The position numbers and the translations under genes were made by a program. Below, in pieces: positions 14,790-21,563 of a DNA stretch of 34,789 nucleotides; the first letter of the stretch is position 1; each line of letters begins with the position of its first letter. The notes beneath the pieces were generated by a model that was not told the origin of the DNA, ran no database searches, and worked only from the letters and a program-made list of their open reading frames with translations. Origin of the DNA: Halobacteriales archaeon QS_5_70_15 (GTDB taxonomy: Archaea > Halobacteriota > Halobacteria > Halobacteriales > Haloarculaceae); contig PXRQ01000075.1 in NCBI GenBank assembly GCA_003022005.1, forward strand, positions 6,980-41,768, in the 5' to 3' direction.

Positions 14790-15587
14790 CTATTCGGCCA
14801 TCCTCGCGCCGGCGACGTCGACCTCGGTGCGCTCGGCCTCGTACCCCGCATCGGAGAGGGCCGAGCCCAGCGCGAACACCGTCGGGCCACCGGCGGCGAC
14901 GGCCGCCTCGCCGCCCGAGCGGTTGACCGTCTCGACGACCTCCCGTGCACTCTCGGTCAGCAGGTCCGCCTCGCGCGAGAACCGCCGCGAGGCCCGCATG
15001 AGGACGGGCAGCGTCGGCTCCTGGACCACCGCCGAGAGGGCCCGCCCGGCGGCGCCCGAGCGCAGTTCGCTCTCCTCCGGCGGCGGGAGTTCGGCGTCGA
15101 GCTCGGCTGGACCGTCGAGCACGAGGTACTCCACCCGGCACCGTTCGGGTATCCCGTCGATCCGGTTGTGGGCCGGGGCGCCCGGCTCCAGGCGAAGCGG
15201 GTGGACCTCCGCGCCGTGTGCGACCGTGACGAGTTCGTCCTCGGAGAGCGCGCGGCCGAAGGCGGCGTTCGCGGCGAGGGCCGTCCCGAGCGCGAACGCG
15301 CCGGTCACGCCGAACCCCGTCCCGGGTTCCAGCGGCGTCTCGGCCTCGACGCGGGCGCCTGGCACCCGGAGCGCCTTGAGTACCCGCGAGACGGCCCCGA
15401 ACCCGACCGGCTCGCCGTTCAGTTCGACCACGAGGTCCGACTCCTCGGTCGGACCGACGGTCACCCGGACGCCGTCGGAGACGACGATGCCGCCGCCGGC
15501 CGCACCGGCCGCCGTCGGATCGTCGGCCCGGTGGACGCCGGAGAACCCCGCCAGGTGACCCGGCACGAACGCCGTCGCTTCCTCCAT
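14790..15587 (-). CDS. Pantoate kinase (GHMP family) lacking the GTGLGD segment
   Basis: Archaeal pantoate kinase phosphorylates pantoate to 4-phosphopantoate, the archaeal route to coenzyme A together with phosphopantothenate synthetase. The 265-residue product matches the family: N-terminal ATAFVPGHLAGFSGVHRADD, GGGIVVSDGVRVTV, ATP loop PLEPGTGFGVTGAFALGTAL, TVAHGAEV, RLEPGAPAHNRIDGIP, EPTLPVLMRASRRFSREADL, and AAGGPTVFALG. However, AHGAEV runs directly into HPLRLEPGAP. Homologues have about 16 residues in between (GTGLGDVVAQARGG type), a highly conserved stretch with an acidic residue expected near the active site. The gap is in frame, near nt 15205-15215. A TATA-like GTTTA lies 26-30 nt before ATG 15587. 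The enzyme may be inactive unless the gap is a sequence error. Confidence 0.85.
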   Translation of the reverse strand: MEEATAFVPGHLAGFSGVHRADDPTAAGAAGGGIVVSDGVRVTVGPTEESDLVVELNGEPVGFGAVSRVLKALRVPGARVEAETPLEPGTGFGVTGAFALGTALAANAAFGRALSEDELVTVAHGAEVHPLRLEPGAPAHNRIDGIPERCRVEYLVLDGPAELDAELPPPEESELRSGAAGRALSAVVQEPTLPVLMRASRRFSREADLLTESAREVVETVNRSGGEAAVAAGGPTVFALGSALSDAGYEAERTEVDVAGARMAE

Positions 15588-15612
15588 TGTCGGGCGGTGC
15601 GCCGGGACGGAC

Positions 15613-15617
15613 TAAAC
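15613..15617 (-). promoter_or_regulatory. TATA-like box of the pantoate kinase gene
   Basis: GTTTA on the minus strand within GAGGTTTAGTCC, 26-30 nt before ATG 15587. Confidence 0.45.
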
Positions 15618-15682
15618 CTCTCGGGGTCGCTCACCGCGTCGCCGGTTGACCCTGGGGACGGCGACCGAACGTGACCGGTTCC

Positions 15683-15688
15683 TATAAC
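15683..15688 (+). promoter_or_regulatory. TATA box of the UPF0175/PIN pair
   Basis: TATAAC, 18-23 nt before GTG 15706, just upstream of the two-gene operon. Confidence 0.45.
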
Positions 15689-15705
15689 GCCGACAGAACC
15701 CGACG

Positions 15706-16017
15706 GTGCCGCCAGGAGATGCGACGGGACCACACGGGACCCGGGTGCAGGGCAGCATCGACGGGGCCGGACGTAGCTATTGCGGCGAGGACAAGAGCTC
15801 GGTCATTCGGAAGGCGCTCTCGGAAGGTCTGCGAGAGATGCGGGTCCGGCAGGCCGTTGAGCAGTACCGGACGGCAGACGTATCGGTCAAACGGGCAGCC
15901 CGTATCGCAGGGGTGAGCCTCGGGGAGTGGCTGGGGATCGCCCGCGAGCGGAACCTCACCACTCGGCTCACTCCGGGGGATCCTGAGCGAGCTGCGGAAA
16001 CCGCACTGGACCTGTGA
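15706..16017 (+). CDS. UPF0175 family antitoxin-like HTH protein
   Basis: A 103-residue protein with the UPF0175 pattern in its centre: EDKSSVIRKALSEGLREMRVRQAVEQYRT is a ribbon-helix-helix-like dimerisation region, and VKRAARIAGVSLGEWLGIAR is the helix-turn-helix. UPF0175 proteins are DNA-binding partners of PIN-domain proteins in archaea. The start is uncertain: GTG 15706 lies 18-23 nt after TATAAC (15683-15688), but the first 25 residues (MPPGDATGPHGTRVQGSIDG) do not resemble the usual beta-strand N-terminus, so the 5' end may be altered or begin at an internal GTG. Its TGA overlaps the GTG of the PIN gene by 3 nt. Likely antitoxin and autoregulator of the pair. Confidence 0.75.
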   Translation: MPPGDATGPHGTRVQGSIDGAGRSYCGEDKSSVIRKALSEGLREMRVRQAVEQYRTADVSVKRAARIAGVSLGEWLGIARERNLTTRLTPGDPERAAETALDL

Positions 16018-16568
16018 ATATCTATCTCGACGCGACGACGCTTATCGCGCTAGGAGAGGTTGGGGAGCTCGATCTGCTGACCTGCTTCGATGGTACGGTC
16101 TGGCTTTCGAATCCGGTTTCCAGTAAACTCGACACGAAACCGGCCTGGAGCGATCTCGTGAAACTCATTGAGCAGATGGATGTGTCGATAGCCGGACTCG
16201 AAGACGATCCGCTGGACGAAACTCGGAAAGCGAGGGAGGAGGCCAAAAGGGTTCTCGACGAGGAGGTGGTGAACGGTGACGTCGCGATACTCACGAAGGT
16301 AATCGAGTCACAGCAAAAAGGCGTAGACGCCGGCGTGATATCTGATGATCGTCGTCTCCGTACCGTCGCAGAGGGGCTCGGAGCTCGTGTCACTGGCACC
16401 ATCGGCGTAGTAGTCCGGGCAGTCGCCGAAGACGAACTCACCGAGCAGGAGGCAAAGGACCTCATCGGGCGTCCGGACAGCCGAGGACTCCACATGACCG
16501 GTGAACTTCGAGTGAGGGCGGACGAGCTGATCGAGGACGCGGCGCGGAAGAACGGGAGCGAGGGCTGA
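16014..16568 (+). CDS. PIN-domain protein, probable toxin partner
   Basis: A 184-residue PIN-like (DUF3368-type) protein. MNIYLDATTLIALGEVGELD places the first metal-binding Asp at residue 6. Further acidic residues fall in VVNGDVAILTK (about Asp89) and GVISDDRRLRTVAEGLG (Asp111/Asp112), as in PIN RNases, and the domain ends TGTIGVVVRAV. The C-terminal 45 residues are helical (ELTEQEAKDLIGRPDSRGLH). PIN toxins of this type are predicted RNases. Start GTG 16014 overlaps the antitoxin stop (GTGA), so the pair is translationally coupled. GC content appears somewhat lower than in the flanking pantoate kinase and aspS genes, suggesting later acquisition. Toxicity is inferred from the pairing only. 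Confidence 0.78.
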   Translation: MNIYLDATTLIALGEVGELDLLTCFDGTVWLSNPVSSKLDTKPAWSDLVKLIEQMDVSIAGLEDDPLDETRKAREEAKRVLDEEVVNGDVAILTKVIESQQKGVDAGVISDDRRLRTVAEGLGARVTGTIGVVVRAVAEDELTEQEAKDLIGRPDSRGLHMTGELRVRADELIEDAARKNGSEG

Positions 16569-16580
16569 ACGCGCGAGGGC

Positions 16581-17885
16581 CTACGGGCTCAGCCGTTGAC
16601 GGTCCCGCGGGAAGAGGACCGCCTCGCGGATGTTCCCCAGGTCGAGCATCGTCATCACGAGCCGCTCGATGCCGTAGGCCCAGCCGGCGTGGGGCGGCAT
16701 CCCGTACCGGAACATCTCGGTGTAGTAGTCGAACTGGTCGGGGTCGAGCCCCTGCTGTTCGAACCCCGCGACCAGCTCCTCGTAGCGGTGCTCGCGCTGG
16801 CCGCCGGAGACGAGCTCCATCCGGGGGTGCATCAGGTCGAACCCCTTCGAGAGCTGTGGGTCGTCGTCGTAGTCCTGGATGTAGAACGGCTTGATCTCGC
16901 CGGGCCAGTCGGTGATGAAGTAGTGCCCGCCCATCTCCTCGCCGAGCGCCTTCTCCCCCTCGGTCGGGAGGTCGTCACCCCACACGAGCTGCGTGTCGAG
17001 TGCCCCCGTCGCGTTGATCCGCTCGATGGTCTCCTCGTAGGTGAGCCGGGGGAACTCCTCGCCCGGGAGGTCGAAGGTCTCCTCGAGGCCGAGCGTCTCG
17101 AGCTGGTCGGTGCAGTTCTCGTCGACGGCATCGTAGGCCGCACGCAGGGTCCCCTCGCAGACGTCCATCGCCTCGTGGTGGTCGACGAACGCCGACTCGA
17201 AGTCGATCATCGTCGCCTCGTTCAGGTGCCGGGGGGTGTTGTGCTCCTCCGCGCGGAAGATGGGACCGATCTCGAACACCCGCTCCAGTCCCGAACCGAC
17301 CATCAGCTGTTTAAATAGCTGCGGGGACTGGTTCATGAACGCCTCGCGGCCGAAGTAGGTGATCGGGAACAGCTCGGTGCCGCCCTCGGTCCCGGTGGCG
17401 ACGATCTTCGGCGTGTTGATCTCCGTACAGCCCACCGAGCGGAAGTACTCTCGGACACCGCGGAGCACCTCGGCGCGGATCTCGAAGATCGCCTTGGCCT
17501 CCTCGCGCCGGAGGTCGAGCGTGCGGTTGTCGAGCCGGGTGGAGAGCTCGGCGTCGACCTTCCCGGAAGGGTCGAGCGGGAGTTCGGGATCGGCGGGGGC
17601 GATAACCTCGACGCTGTCGGGGACGATCTCGACGCCGGTGGGCGCGCGGGGTTCCTCCTCGACGGCTCCCGTGACTTTCACGACGGACTCCCGCGAGACC
17701 CCGGTGCCGGTCTCGACGAGGTCCTCGTCCATCTCGTCCTTCTCGAACGTCACCTGTATCCGCCCGGAGGTGTCCCGCACGATGAGGAACGCGATGCCCC
17801 CGAGGTCGCGTATCTCGTGGGCCCATCCGGCGACCGTGACGGTCGAGCCGGGGTCGGCGTCCGCGGCGTAGGTTCGGCCTTCCAT
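16581..17885 (-). CDS. aspS: Aspartate--tRNA ligase, archaeal type
   Basis: A class II aminoacyl-tRNA synthetase charging tRNA-Asp. In haloarchaea this enzyme is known to be non-discriminating and also makes Asp-tRNA-Asn for GatCAB. The 434-residue product is full length. The N-terminal OB-fold anticodon domain spans about 1-105 ([35 protein letters not shown]). The catalytic domain follows, with motif 1 ([20 protein letters not shown]), [12 protein letters not shown], motif 2 ([20 protein letters not shown]), and motif 3 ([20 protein letters not shown]). The end DRQRLSP is typical. TAAAA on the plus strand (17911-17915) reads as a TATA-like TTTTA 26-30 nt before ATG 17885. It is convergent with the PIN gene, 12 nt away. 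No lesion seen. Confidence 0.96.
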   Translation of the reverse strand: MEGRTYAADADPGSTVTVAGWAHEIRDLGGIAFLIVRDTSGRIQVTFEKDEMDEDLVETGTGVSRESVVKVTGAVEEEPRAPTGVEIVPDSVEVIAPADPELPLDPSGKVDAELSTRLDNRTLDLRREEAKAIFEIRAEVLRGVREYFRSVGCTEINTPKIVATGTEGGTELFPITYFGREAFMNQSPQLFKQLMVGSGLERVFEIGPIFRAEEHNTPRHLNEATMIDFESAFVDHHEAMDVCEGTLRAAYDAVDENCTDQLETLGLEETFDLPGEEFPRLTYEETIERINATGALDTQLVWGDDLPTEGEKALGEEMGGHYFITDWPGEIKPFYIQDYDDDPQLSKGFDLMHPRMELVSGGQREHRYEELVAGFEQQGLDPDQFDYYTEMFRYGMPPHAGWAYGIERLVMTMLDLGNIREAVLFPRDRQRLSP

Positions 17886-17910
17886 GCGTACGGGTTCTGC
17901 TGTCGGGGGC

Positions 17911-17915
17911 TAAAA
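17911..17915 (-). promoter_or_regulatory. TATA-like box of aspS
   Basis: TTTTA within GGATTTTAGCCCC on the minus strand, 26-30 nt before ATG 17885. Confidence 0.5.
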
Positions 17916-17998
17916 TCCATCCATACGCCGAGGGCGTCTCCCGCGGCGGACCGGCGTAGAGCGCGATCCCGCACGGACCGTCCCTCGAACGAGAAAGG

Positions 17999-18004
17999 CT
18001 TAAT
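17999..18004 (+). promoter_or_regulatory. TATA-like box of the DUF5789 gene
   Basis: CTTAAT preceded by the purine-rich GAGAAAGG (BRE position), 25-30 nt before ATG 18029. Confidence 0.5.
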
Positions 18005-18028
18005 CCGCCGCCTCCGGAAGCGACCGAC

Positions 18029-18311
18029 ATGGCAGACGAGGACGAGGAGGACGCGGGGCCGGTCGTCGAACTCGGCGAGGGCCATCCCGTCGAGGGGGCG
18101 CCGCTCGCACGGGTCGCCTCGCGGCTGTACTACGGCATCGGGAAGAGCGAGGTGATCCGCCGCGAGGGCGGGACGGAGATCAGGACGCCCGACGGTCCAC
18201 GGGAGCTCGGCGACGTCCTCGAATCAGTCGACGCGACGTACTTCGACACCCGGCAGGCGCTCGTCGACGCCGTCGAGCGCGTCGTGGGAACCGGTCCGGT
18301 CCCGACGGGCG
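18029..18311 (+). pseudogene. DUF5789-family protein gene without its stop codon
   Basis: The first about 90 residues form a typical small haloarchaeal DUF5789 protein: PVVELGEGHPVEGAPLARVA, SRLYYGIGKSEVIRREGGTE, IRTPDGPRELGDVLESVD, ATYFDTRQALVDAVERVVG, and the usual end GTGPVPTG. Homologues stop about here. In this window no stop occurs in frame until 19217-19219, and everything after GTGPVPTG is Arg/Pro-rich and overlaps the CPBP gene out of frame. I therefore mark the coding part as ending near 18311. Either a stop or a base was lost near 18296-18312, or the reading frame shifts into the CPBP gene. Function of DUF5789 is unknown; the fold is small and acidic. Confidence 0.65.
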
Positions 18312-19019
18312 GTGGGGACCGCGATGCGGGGACCGACGGGGACGGCGGGGGTGTCCTCGGCCGTCAGGACCCGACTGGGCCGGGTAACGTGGGTACAGCG
18401 GGCGCTCCTGACCGGGCTGGTGCTCGCCGTCGTCTGGACCGAGTGGACCACCGGCAGCCTGACCCACCGGATGCTCAAGGACGTCGTCGTCTACATCTAC
18501 CTGCCGGCGGCCCTGGCGGTCGTACACGGCCGGCGGCTCGGCTGGCGGGTCGACCGCCGGGCGGTACGGAACACCGTCCTCCTCGCGCTGTTCGTCCTCC
18601 CGTTCTACGTCGTCGGCTCGACGCTCCCGAGCGTCCGGACGTTCTACCCGATGTGGGGCGGGGGCCTCGAGGGCTACCTCCCCCGGGCGCTCCAGCAGTT
18701 CGTCGTCGTGCTCGCCGCGGAGACCTACTACCGCGGCCTGCTCTGCGTGGGCGTCCGGGACCTCGGCCGCAAGGCCGCGCTCATCAGTCCGGTCGTCTAC
18801 GCGTTCCACCACCTCGGCAAGCCGCCCGTCGAACTCCTCCTCTCGGGGCCGACGGACGTGCTGTTCGGCCTCGTCGACTACGAGAGCGACTCCATCCTCC
18901 CGTCAGTCGTCGCCCACGGCGGCGGCCTCGCGCTGCTGGACTGGCTCGTGCTGCACGACCCGGTGCTCCCGCCCGGGACCGTCCTCCGGGCGCTGTCGTG
19001 GCTCCCGGTGCCGCTCTGA
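18312..19019 (+). CDS. CPBP family intramembrane protease-like protein
   Basis: A multi-pass membrane protein of the CPBP (Abi/Rce1-like) superfamily, 235 residues from GTG 18312 or 231 from ATG 18324. Hydrophobic segments include VQRALLTGLVLAVVWTEW, VVVYIYLPAALAVVHG, NTVLLALFVLPFYVVG and the region around LQQFVVVLAAETYYRGLLCV. Motif 1 is ETYYRG, a variant of EExxxR with one Glu replaced; motif 2 is VVYAFHHLGKP; motif 3 lies in SILPSVVAHGGGLALLDWLV. The catalytic His residues are present but the first Glu pair is not, so activity is uncertain. Proteolysis of bacteriocin- or prenyl-linked substrates is known for other branches. It overlaps the unstopped DUF5789 frame. Confidence 0.75.
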   Translation: MGTAMRGPTGTAGVSSAVRTRLGRVTWVQRALLTGLVLAVVWTEWTTGSLTHRMLKDVVVYIYLPAALAVVHGRRLGWRVDRRAVRNTVLLALFVLPFYVVGSTLPSVRTFYPMWGGGLEGYLPRALQQFVVVLAAETYYRGLLCVGVRDLGRKAALISPVVYAFHHLGKPPVELLLSGPTDVLFGLVDYESDSILPSVVAHGGGLALLDWLVLHDPVLPPGTVLRALSWLPVPL

Positions 19020-19398
19020 ACGACCCCGCAGCCGAACCGGATCCCCCGGCGGCCGTCCGGGAACCCGTCGTGACGTCGCCGTCCGGGGCGGACGGTGGCG
19101 AACGGGCGAGGCTCGGCCGCTCCGGACCGGTGTCGTCGCGCTCCCGCGGACCGGTGCGCAGGTCGGACCACGGGGAGCCCCGTCCCGGTTTCGAACCCGC
19201 GGGACCCGTCGTTCGGTGATCCGAGGACTGCTATCCGGCGTTCGCCGAGCGTGGCGTCCCTCGGCGTTCGCACGTCGGGACGTAAGTCGGGACGGTCGGT
19301 CTCCTGGGTGTGGCTCCGCCGTCGTGCCCGCCGAGGGACCGAAGGCCGGCGATGGACCCGCGGCTCGCCGGACGGCGGGAGCCGGTAGGTCGGGGCGT
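19020..19398. other. 379-nt intergenic region with no recognised gene
   Basis: No reading frame on either strand has haloarchaeal protein character: all candidates are Arg/Pro/Gly-rich shadows. GGTTTCGAACCC near 19190 resembles a tRNA T-loop, but the flanking stem does not pair and no cloverleaf can be drawn. No convincing promoter or terminator. It separates the convergent CPBP and thioredoxin genes. Confidence 0.5.
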
Positions 19399-19674
19399 TC
19401 AGGCCTCGGCGGCGCCGGCCTGCTGCAGTGCGGCCTCGATCTCGTCGCGCTGCGTGACGCCGACGAACCGTTCGACGACGCCGTCGTCGTTCTCGACGAC
19501 GACCGTCGGGAGCGAGCGTACCTGGTACTCGTTGGCGACGTCCTGCTCCTCGTCGACGTTCACCTTCCGGAAGTCCACGTCGGGGTAGTCCTCGATCACC
19601 TCCTCCAGGATCGGGTCCTGTGTCTTGCAGGGGCCGCACCAGTCCGCGTAGAAGTCCTTGAGGCTGACGGTCAT
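19399..19674 (-). CDS. Thioredoxin-family protein
   Basis: A 91-residue compact thioredoxin-fold disulfide reductase. It starts [20 protein letters not shown], with the redox motif CGPC at about residues 13-16. [20 protein letters not shown] and [14 protein letters not shown] follow, with the cis-Pro in LPT, and then [16 protein letters not shown]. It lacks the first beta-strand/helix of long thioredoxins, which is usual for the short haloarchaeal form. ATG 19674 matches the conserved N-terminus. CTTATG (19705-19710) 31-36 nt upstream gives a transcript starting a few bases before the ATG. It is divergent from the Sec61-beta gene. Confidence 0.9.
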   Translation of the reverse strand: MTVSLKDFYADWCGPCKTQDPILEEVIEDYPDVDFRKVNVDEEQDVANEYQVRSLPTVVVENDDGVVERFVGVTQRDEIEAALQQAGAAEA

Positions 19675-19704
19675 AGCCGTGCGGAGGGGTTCTTCATCGT
19701 TGCG

Positions 19705-19710
19705 CATAAG
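19705..19710 (-). promoter_or_regulatory. TATA-like box of the thioredoxin gene
   Basis: CTTATG on the minus strand in AAACCCTTATGCGC, 31-36 nt before ATG 19674. Confidence 0.4.
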
Positions 19711-19773
19711 GGTTTCCCAGTCCCCCGGTGCGAGCCCACGAGGTCCCGCGGACCGCACGGGAACGTACCGGGT

Positions 19774-19786
19774 CGAAAGGCTTAGG
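19774..19786 (+). promoter_or_regulatory. BRE/TATA promoter of the Sec61-beta gene
   Basis: CGAAA (19774-19778, BRE position) followed by CTTAGG (19781-19786), 25-30 nt before ATG 19811. Leaderless spacing. Confidence 0.55.
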
Positions 19787-19810
19787 CGGCGGTGGCTCGA
19801 CGGACAGTGT

Positions 19811-19969
19811 ATGAGCAGCCAGGGCGGCGGCGGACTGATGTCCAGCGCGGGACTGGTCCGCTACTTCGACAGCGAGGATCGCAACGCGCCGACGATGGAC
19901 CCGAAGACGGTCGTCGCCTTCGGCGTCCTCTTCGGCGTCCTGATCCAGACGCTGAACGCGGTCGCCTGA
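19811..19969 (+). CDS. secG: Preprotein translocase subunit Sec61-beta (SecG)
   Basis: The small beta subunit of the archaeal SecYEbeta protein-conducting channel, 52 residues. The Gly-rich N-terminus [20 protein letters not shown] is followed by [14 protein letters not shown], the cytoplasmic part, and then one C-terminal membrane helix ([17 protein letters not shown]). This is tail-anchored topology, full length for the family. ATG 19811 is supported by a BRE/TATA pair 25-37 nt upstream. Frames upstream overlap the thioredoxin gene and are not coding. It is followed by a strong inverted repeat that probably terminates transcription. Confidence 0.93.
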   Translation: MSSQGGGGLMSSAGLVRYFDSEDRNAPTMDPKTVVAFGVLFGVLIQTLNAVA

Positions 19970-19995
19970 CGACCAACCACTTTTTGCACCGCCAC

Positions 19996-20043
19996 TTTTT
20001 GCCCCTCCCTCGGCGCGCTTCGCGCGCCTCGGTCGGGCAAAAA
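19996..20043. terminator. Large inverted repeat downstream of the Sec61-beta gene
   Basis: TTTTTGCCC (19996-20004) pairs with GGGCAAAAA (20035-20043). Inside, GGCGCGC-ttc-GCGCGCC forms a second perfect 7-bp stem. Another T-run, CTTTTTGC, lies just before (about 19980-19987). The nested hairpin plus T-runs, 27 nt after the secG stop, suggest an intrinsic terminator. Confidence 0.55.
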
Positions 20044-20172
20044 CTGGACTAAAAGGCGCGCCTCGCTCCCAGTGTGCTAGCCCGACCGCTACCGCACCGC
20101 ACACCACTGCTTCTCGTCCACGCGGCTGTGGAGAAATGACTCGCCCAACTCCGTCGATCCGTTACAGCGGCT

Positions 20173-20191
20173 CCATTGAAATACTCAATGG
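20173..20191. other. 7-bp hairpin next to cassette 2
   Basis: CCATTGA-aatac-TCAATGG, a perfect 7-bp inverted repeat 19 nt outside the R-type end of cassette 2. The surrounding 20044-20210 holds no gene. Possibly a target-site structure or a remnant of another element. Confidence 0.45.
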
Positions 20192-20210
20192 ATGATAGGT
20201 TTCACGAGGC

Positions 20211-20240
20211 GTGCAAGATGTAGTGCGCGTATCGGTCATG
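20211..20240 (+). repeat. R-type end of cassette 2
   Basis: Begins GTGCAAGATGTAGTGCGCGT and ends in CATG. It agrees at 26 of 30 positions with the reverse complement of 13525-13554. Confidence 0.75.
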
Positions 20241-20295
20241 ACATCTGCTCAAGATTAGTACCCTTCGAAACCGATCTTCCACCTACTACACCAAG

Positions 20296-21507
20296 CTAAC
20301 TCGATGCGCTCCGCGCAATAGTGTCTAATTCAGATTCGAAACTCCAGAGAACCCCAAGAGCGTCAAGGACATCCTGGATTGGGGTATCCGTGTCGTCAAT
20401 CAGTACCTCCTTGTGAAGGAAATGCCACTTAGTAAATTCGTACGGTTCACCGAAGCCGTGAGATTGATACCTTTCGACATCCACTTTCTCATCAAATTTG
20501 GAGCGGAGTGATTGCTTCAACGGCTCTCCTCCCCGGATATCTAGATAAACTGCTACACTCGGTCGATGTTTCGTTGTATTAGGCCCGCGGTGGGGACGGA
20601 TATGAAAATTAATTTCGGTTACGATTGCCGGTTTGTGTCTTCCAGCTTGCCACAGCGGCTTGTCAATCTCAATGCGATTAGTGGTCTCGTGTTCGAATTC
20701 AGGGAACGCTGAGCTAGGTTTCCGTCGAATCCTAAGCTCACCAGGGTTTGAAGACATCTCTCTGACGCCTCGCTCAAGGGCCACAGTATACGGTAGGAGG
20801 AGATCTTCATATGCTTTCTTCGCTGTATCATAATCTCGATAATACGATCGCATTCCTTCTTTCGGCTCACCGATTTCCAATCGGATCATTTCGAGGAATT
20901 CTGCAAATTGTGCAACTCCACGCGTGGGGTACGAGCCTTTTTGAATACGATGATCGTCAAGCACGCTTCGCCAGGCCTCTCCGATTGGCGTCCACGTGAG
21001 GCTCACGAACTCATCCGCCGATGGTCTATTGGACTCATCGGCAGAAAGATACAAATAATGATGTCCATCTGTGGGATAGCTATCTTTGGCTCGTCCACCA
21101 ACGTGTGTCGCGTCAACGTAGTCGACAGTCTGATGTCCGTGTTCAGACGTCCCTATTTTGAGTTCGATGCAAAGAAACCAGCTTCCCTCTTGCGATAGAA
21201 ATAAATCCACGCGATTTTTCGACGAAGTCTGGACCTCAACATCGAAATGTATCGTGTTGAGTGGGCCGTCAAAATTGGATATTGTTGTATTCTTCTCGAT
21301 AGTTGTCAAGAACGTTGATAGTATTTCAGTCCCGAACCCGTGGCCTCTTGCGGGATCAAGAAAATAGGCCAGGAGTCTTTGCCAGTATGATTCTCTTGCT
21401 GGCCGACCAATAATATCGAACAATGTCTCTTGTGGCTCCTCGGAGAGTTGGATCTCCAAGTCAAATGTATCGATTAGTTCACCGATTGTCTCTTCACTGA
21501 TTGTCAT
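20296..21507 (-). CDS. Cassette 2 cargo: PD-(D/E)XK nuclease superfamily protein
   Basis: A 403-residue cytoplasmic protein. Residues 30-130 form a PD-(D/E)XK nuclease core like the PDDEXK_4 family: RESYWQRLLAYFLDPARGHG near the N-terminus, then NRVDLFLSQEGSWFLCIELK giving the active-site set Asp101, Glu115-x-Lys117, and Gln126 in EHGHQTVDYV. The C-terminal about 250 residues (from DYDTAKKAYEDLLLPYTVAL onward) have no recognised domain and may bind DNA or a partner. Proteins of this family are frequent in accessory and defence islands and are predicted DNA endonucleases. ATG 21507 lies 23-31 nt after TTCTATTAA. It is AT-rich compared with all flanking genes, and the only gene in cassette 2. 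The nuclease assignment is good; the target and role are unknown. Confidence 0.85.
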   Translation of the reverse strand: MTISEETIGELIDTFDLEIQLSEEPQETLFDIIGRPARESYWQRLLAYFLDPARGHGFGTEILSTFLTTIEKNTTISNFDGPLNTIHFDVEVQTSSKNRVDLFLSQEGSWFLCIELKIGTSEHGHQTVDYVDATHVGGRAKDSYPTDGHHYLYLSADESNRPSADEFVSLTWTPIGEAWRSVLDDHRIQKGSYPTRGVAQFAEFLEMIRLEIGEPKEGMRSYYRDYDTAKKAYEDLLLPYTVALERGVREMSSNPGELRIRRKPSSAFPEFEHETTNRIEIDKPLWQAGRHKPAIVTEINFHIRPHRGPNTTKHRPSVAVYLDIRGGEPLKQSLRSKFDEKVDVERYQSHGFGEPYEFTKWHFLHKEVLIDDTDTPIQDVLDALGVLWSFESELDTIARSASS

Positions 21508-21529
21508 CGTTTGTGATAGATATCCTGAG

Positions 21530-21538
21530 TTAATAGAA
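21530..21538 (-). promoter_or_regulatory. TATA box of the cassette 2 cargo gene
   Basis: TTCTATTAA on the minus strand, 23-31 nt before ATG 21507 and inside the cassette. The nuclease gene carries its own leaderless promoter. Confidence 0.55.
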
Positions 21539-21563
21539 CTTGCCCTCTAATGCCTCCAAATCA

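Noticed and set aside
19185..19200. tRNA T-loop-like GGTTTCGAACCC
   Set aside because: The flanking five-base stems do not pair on either strand, and no anticodon or acceptor stem can be drawn around it.
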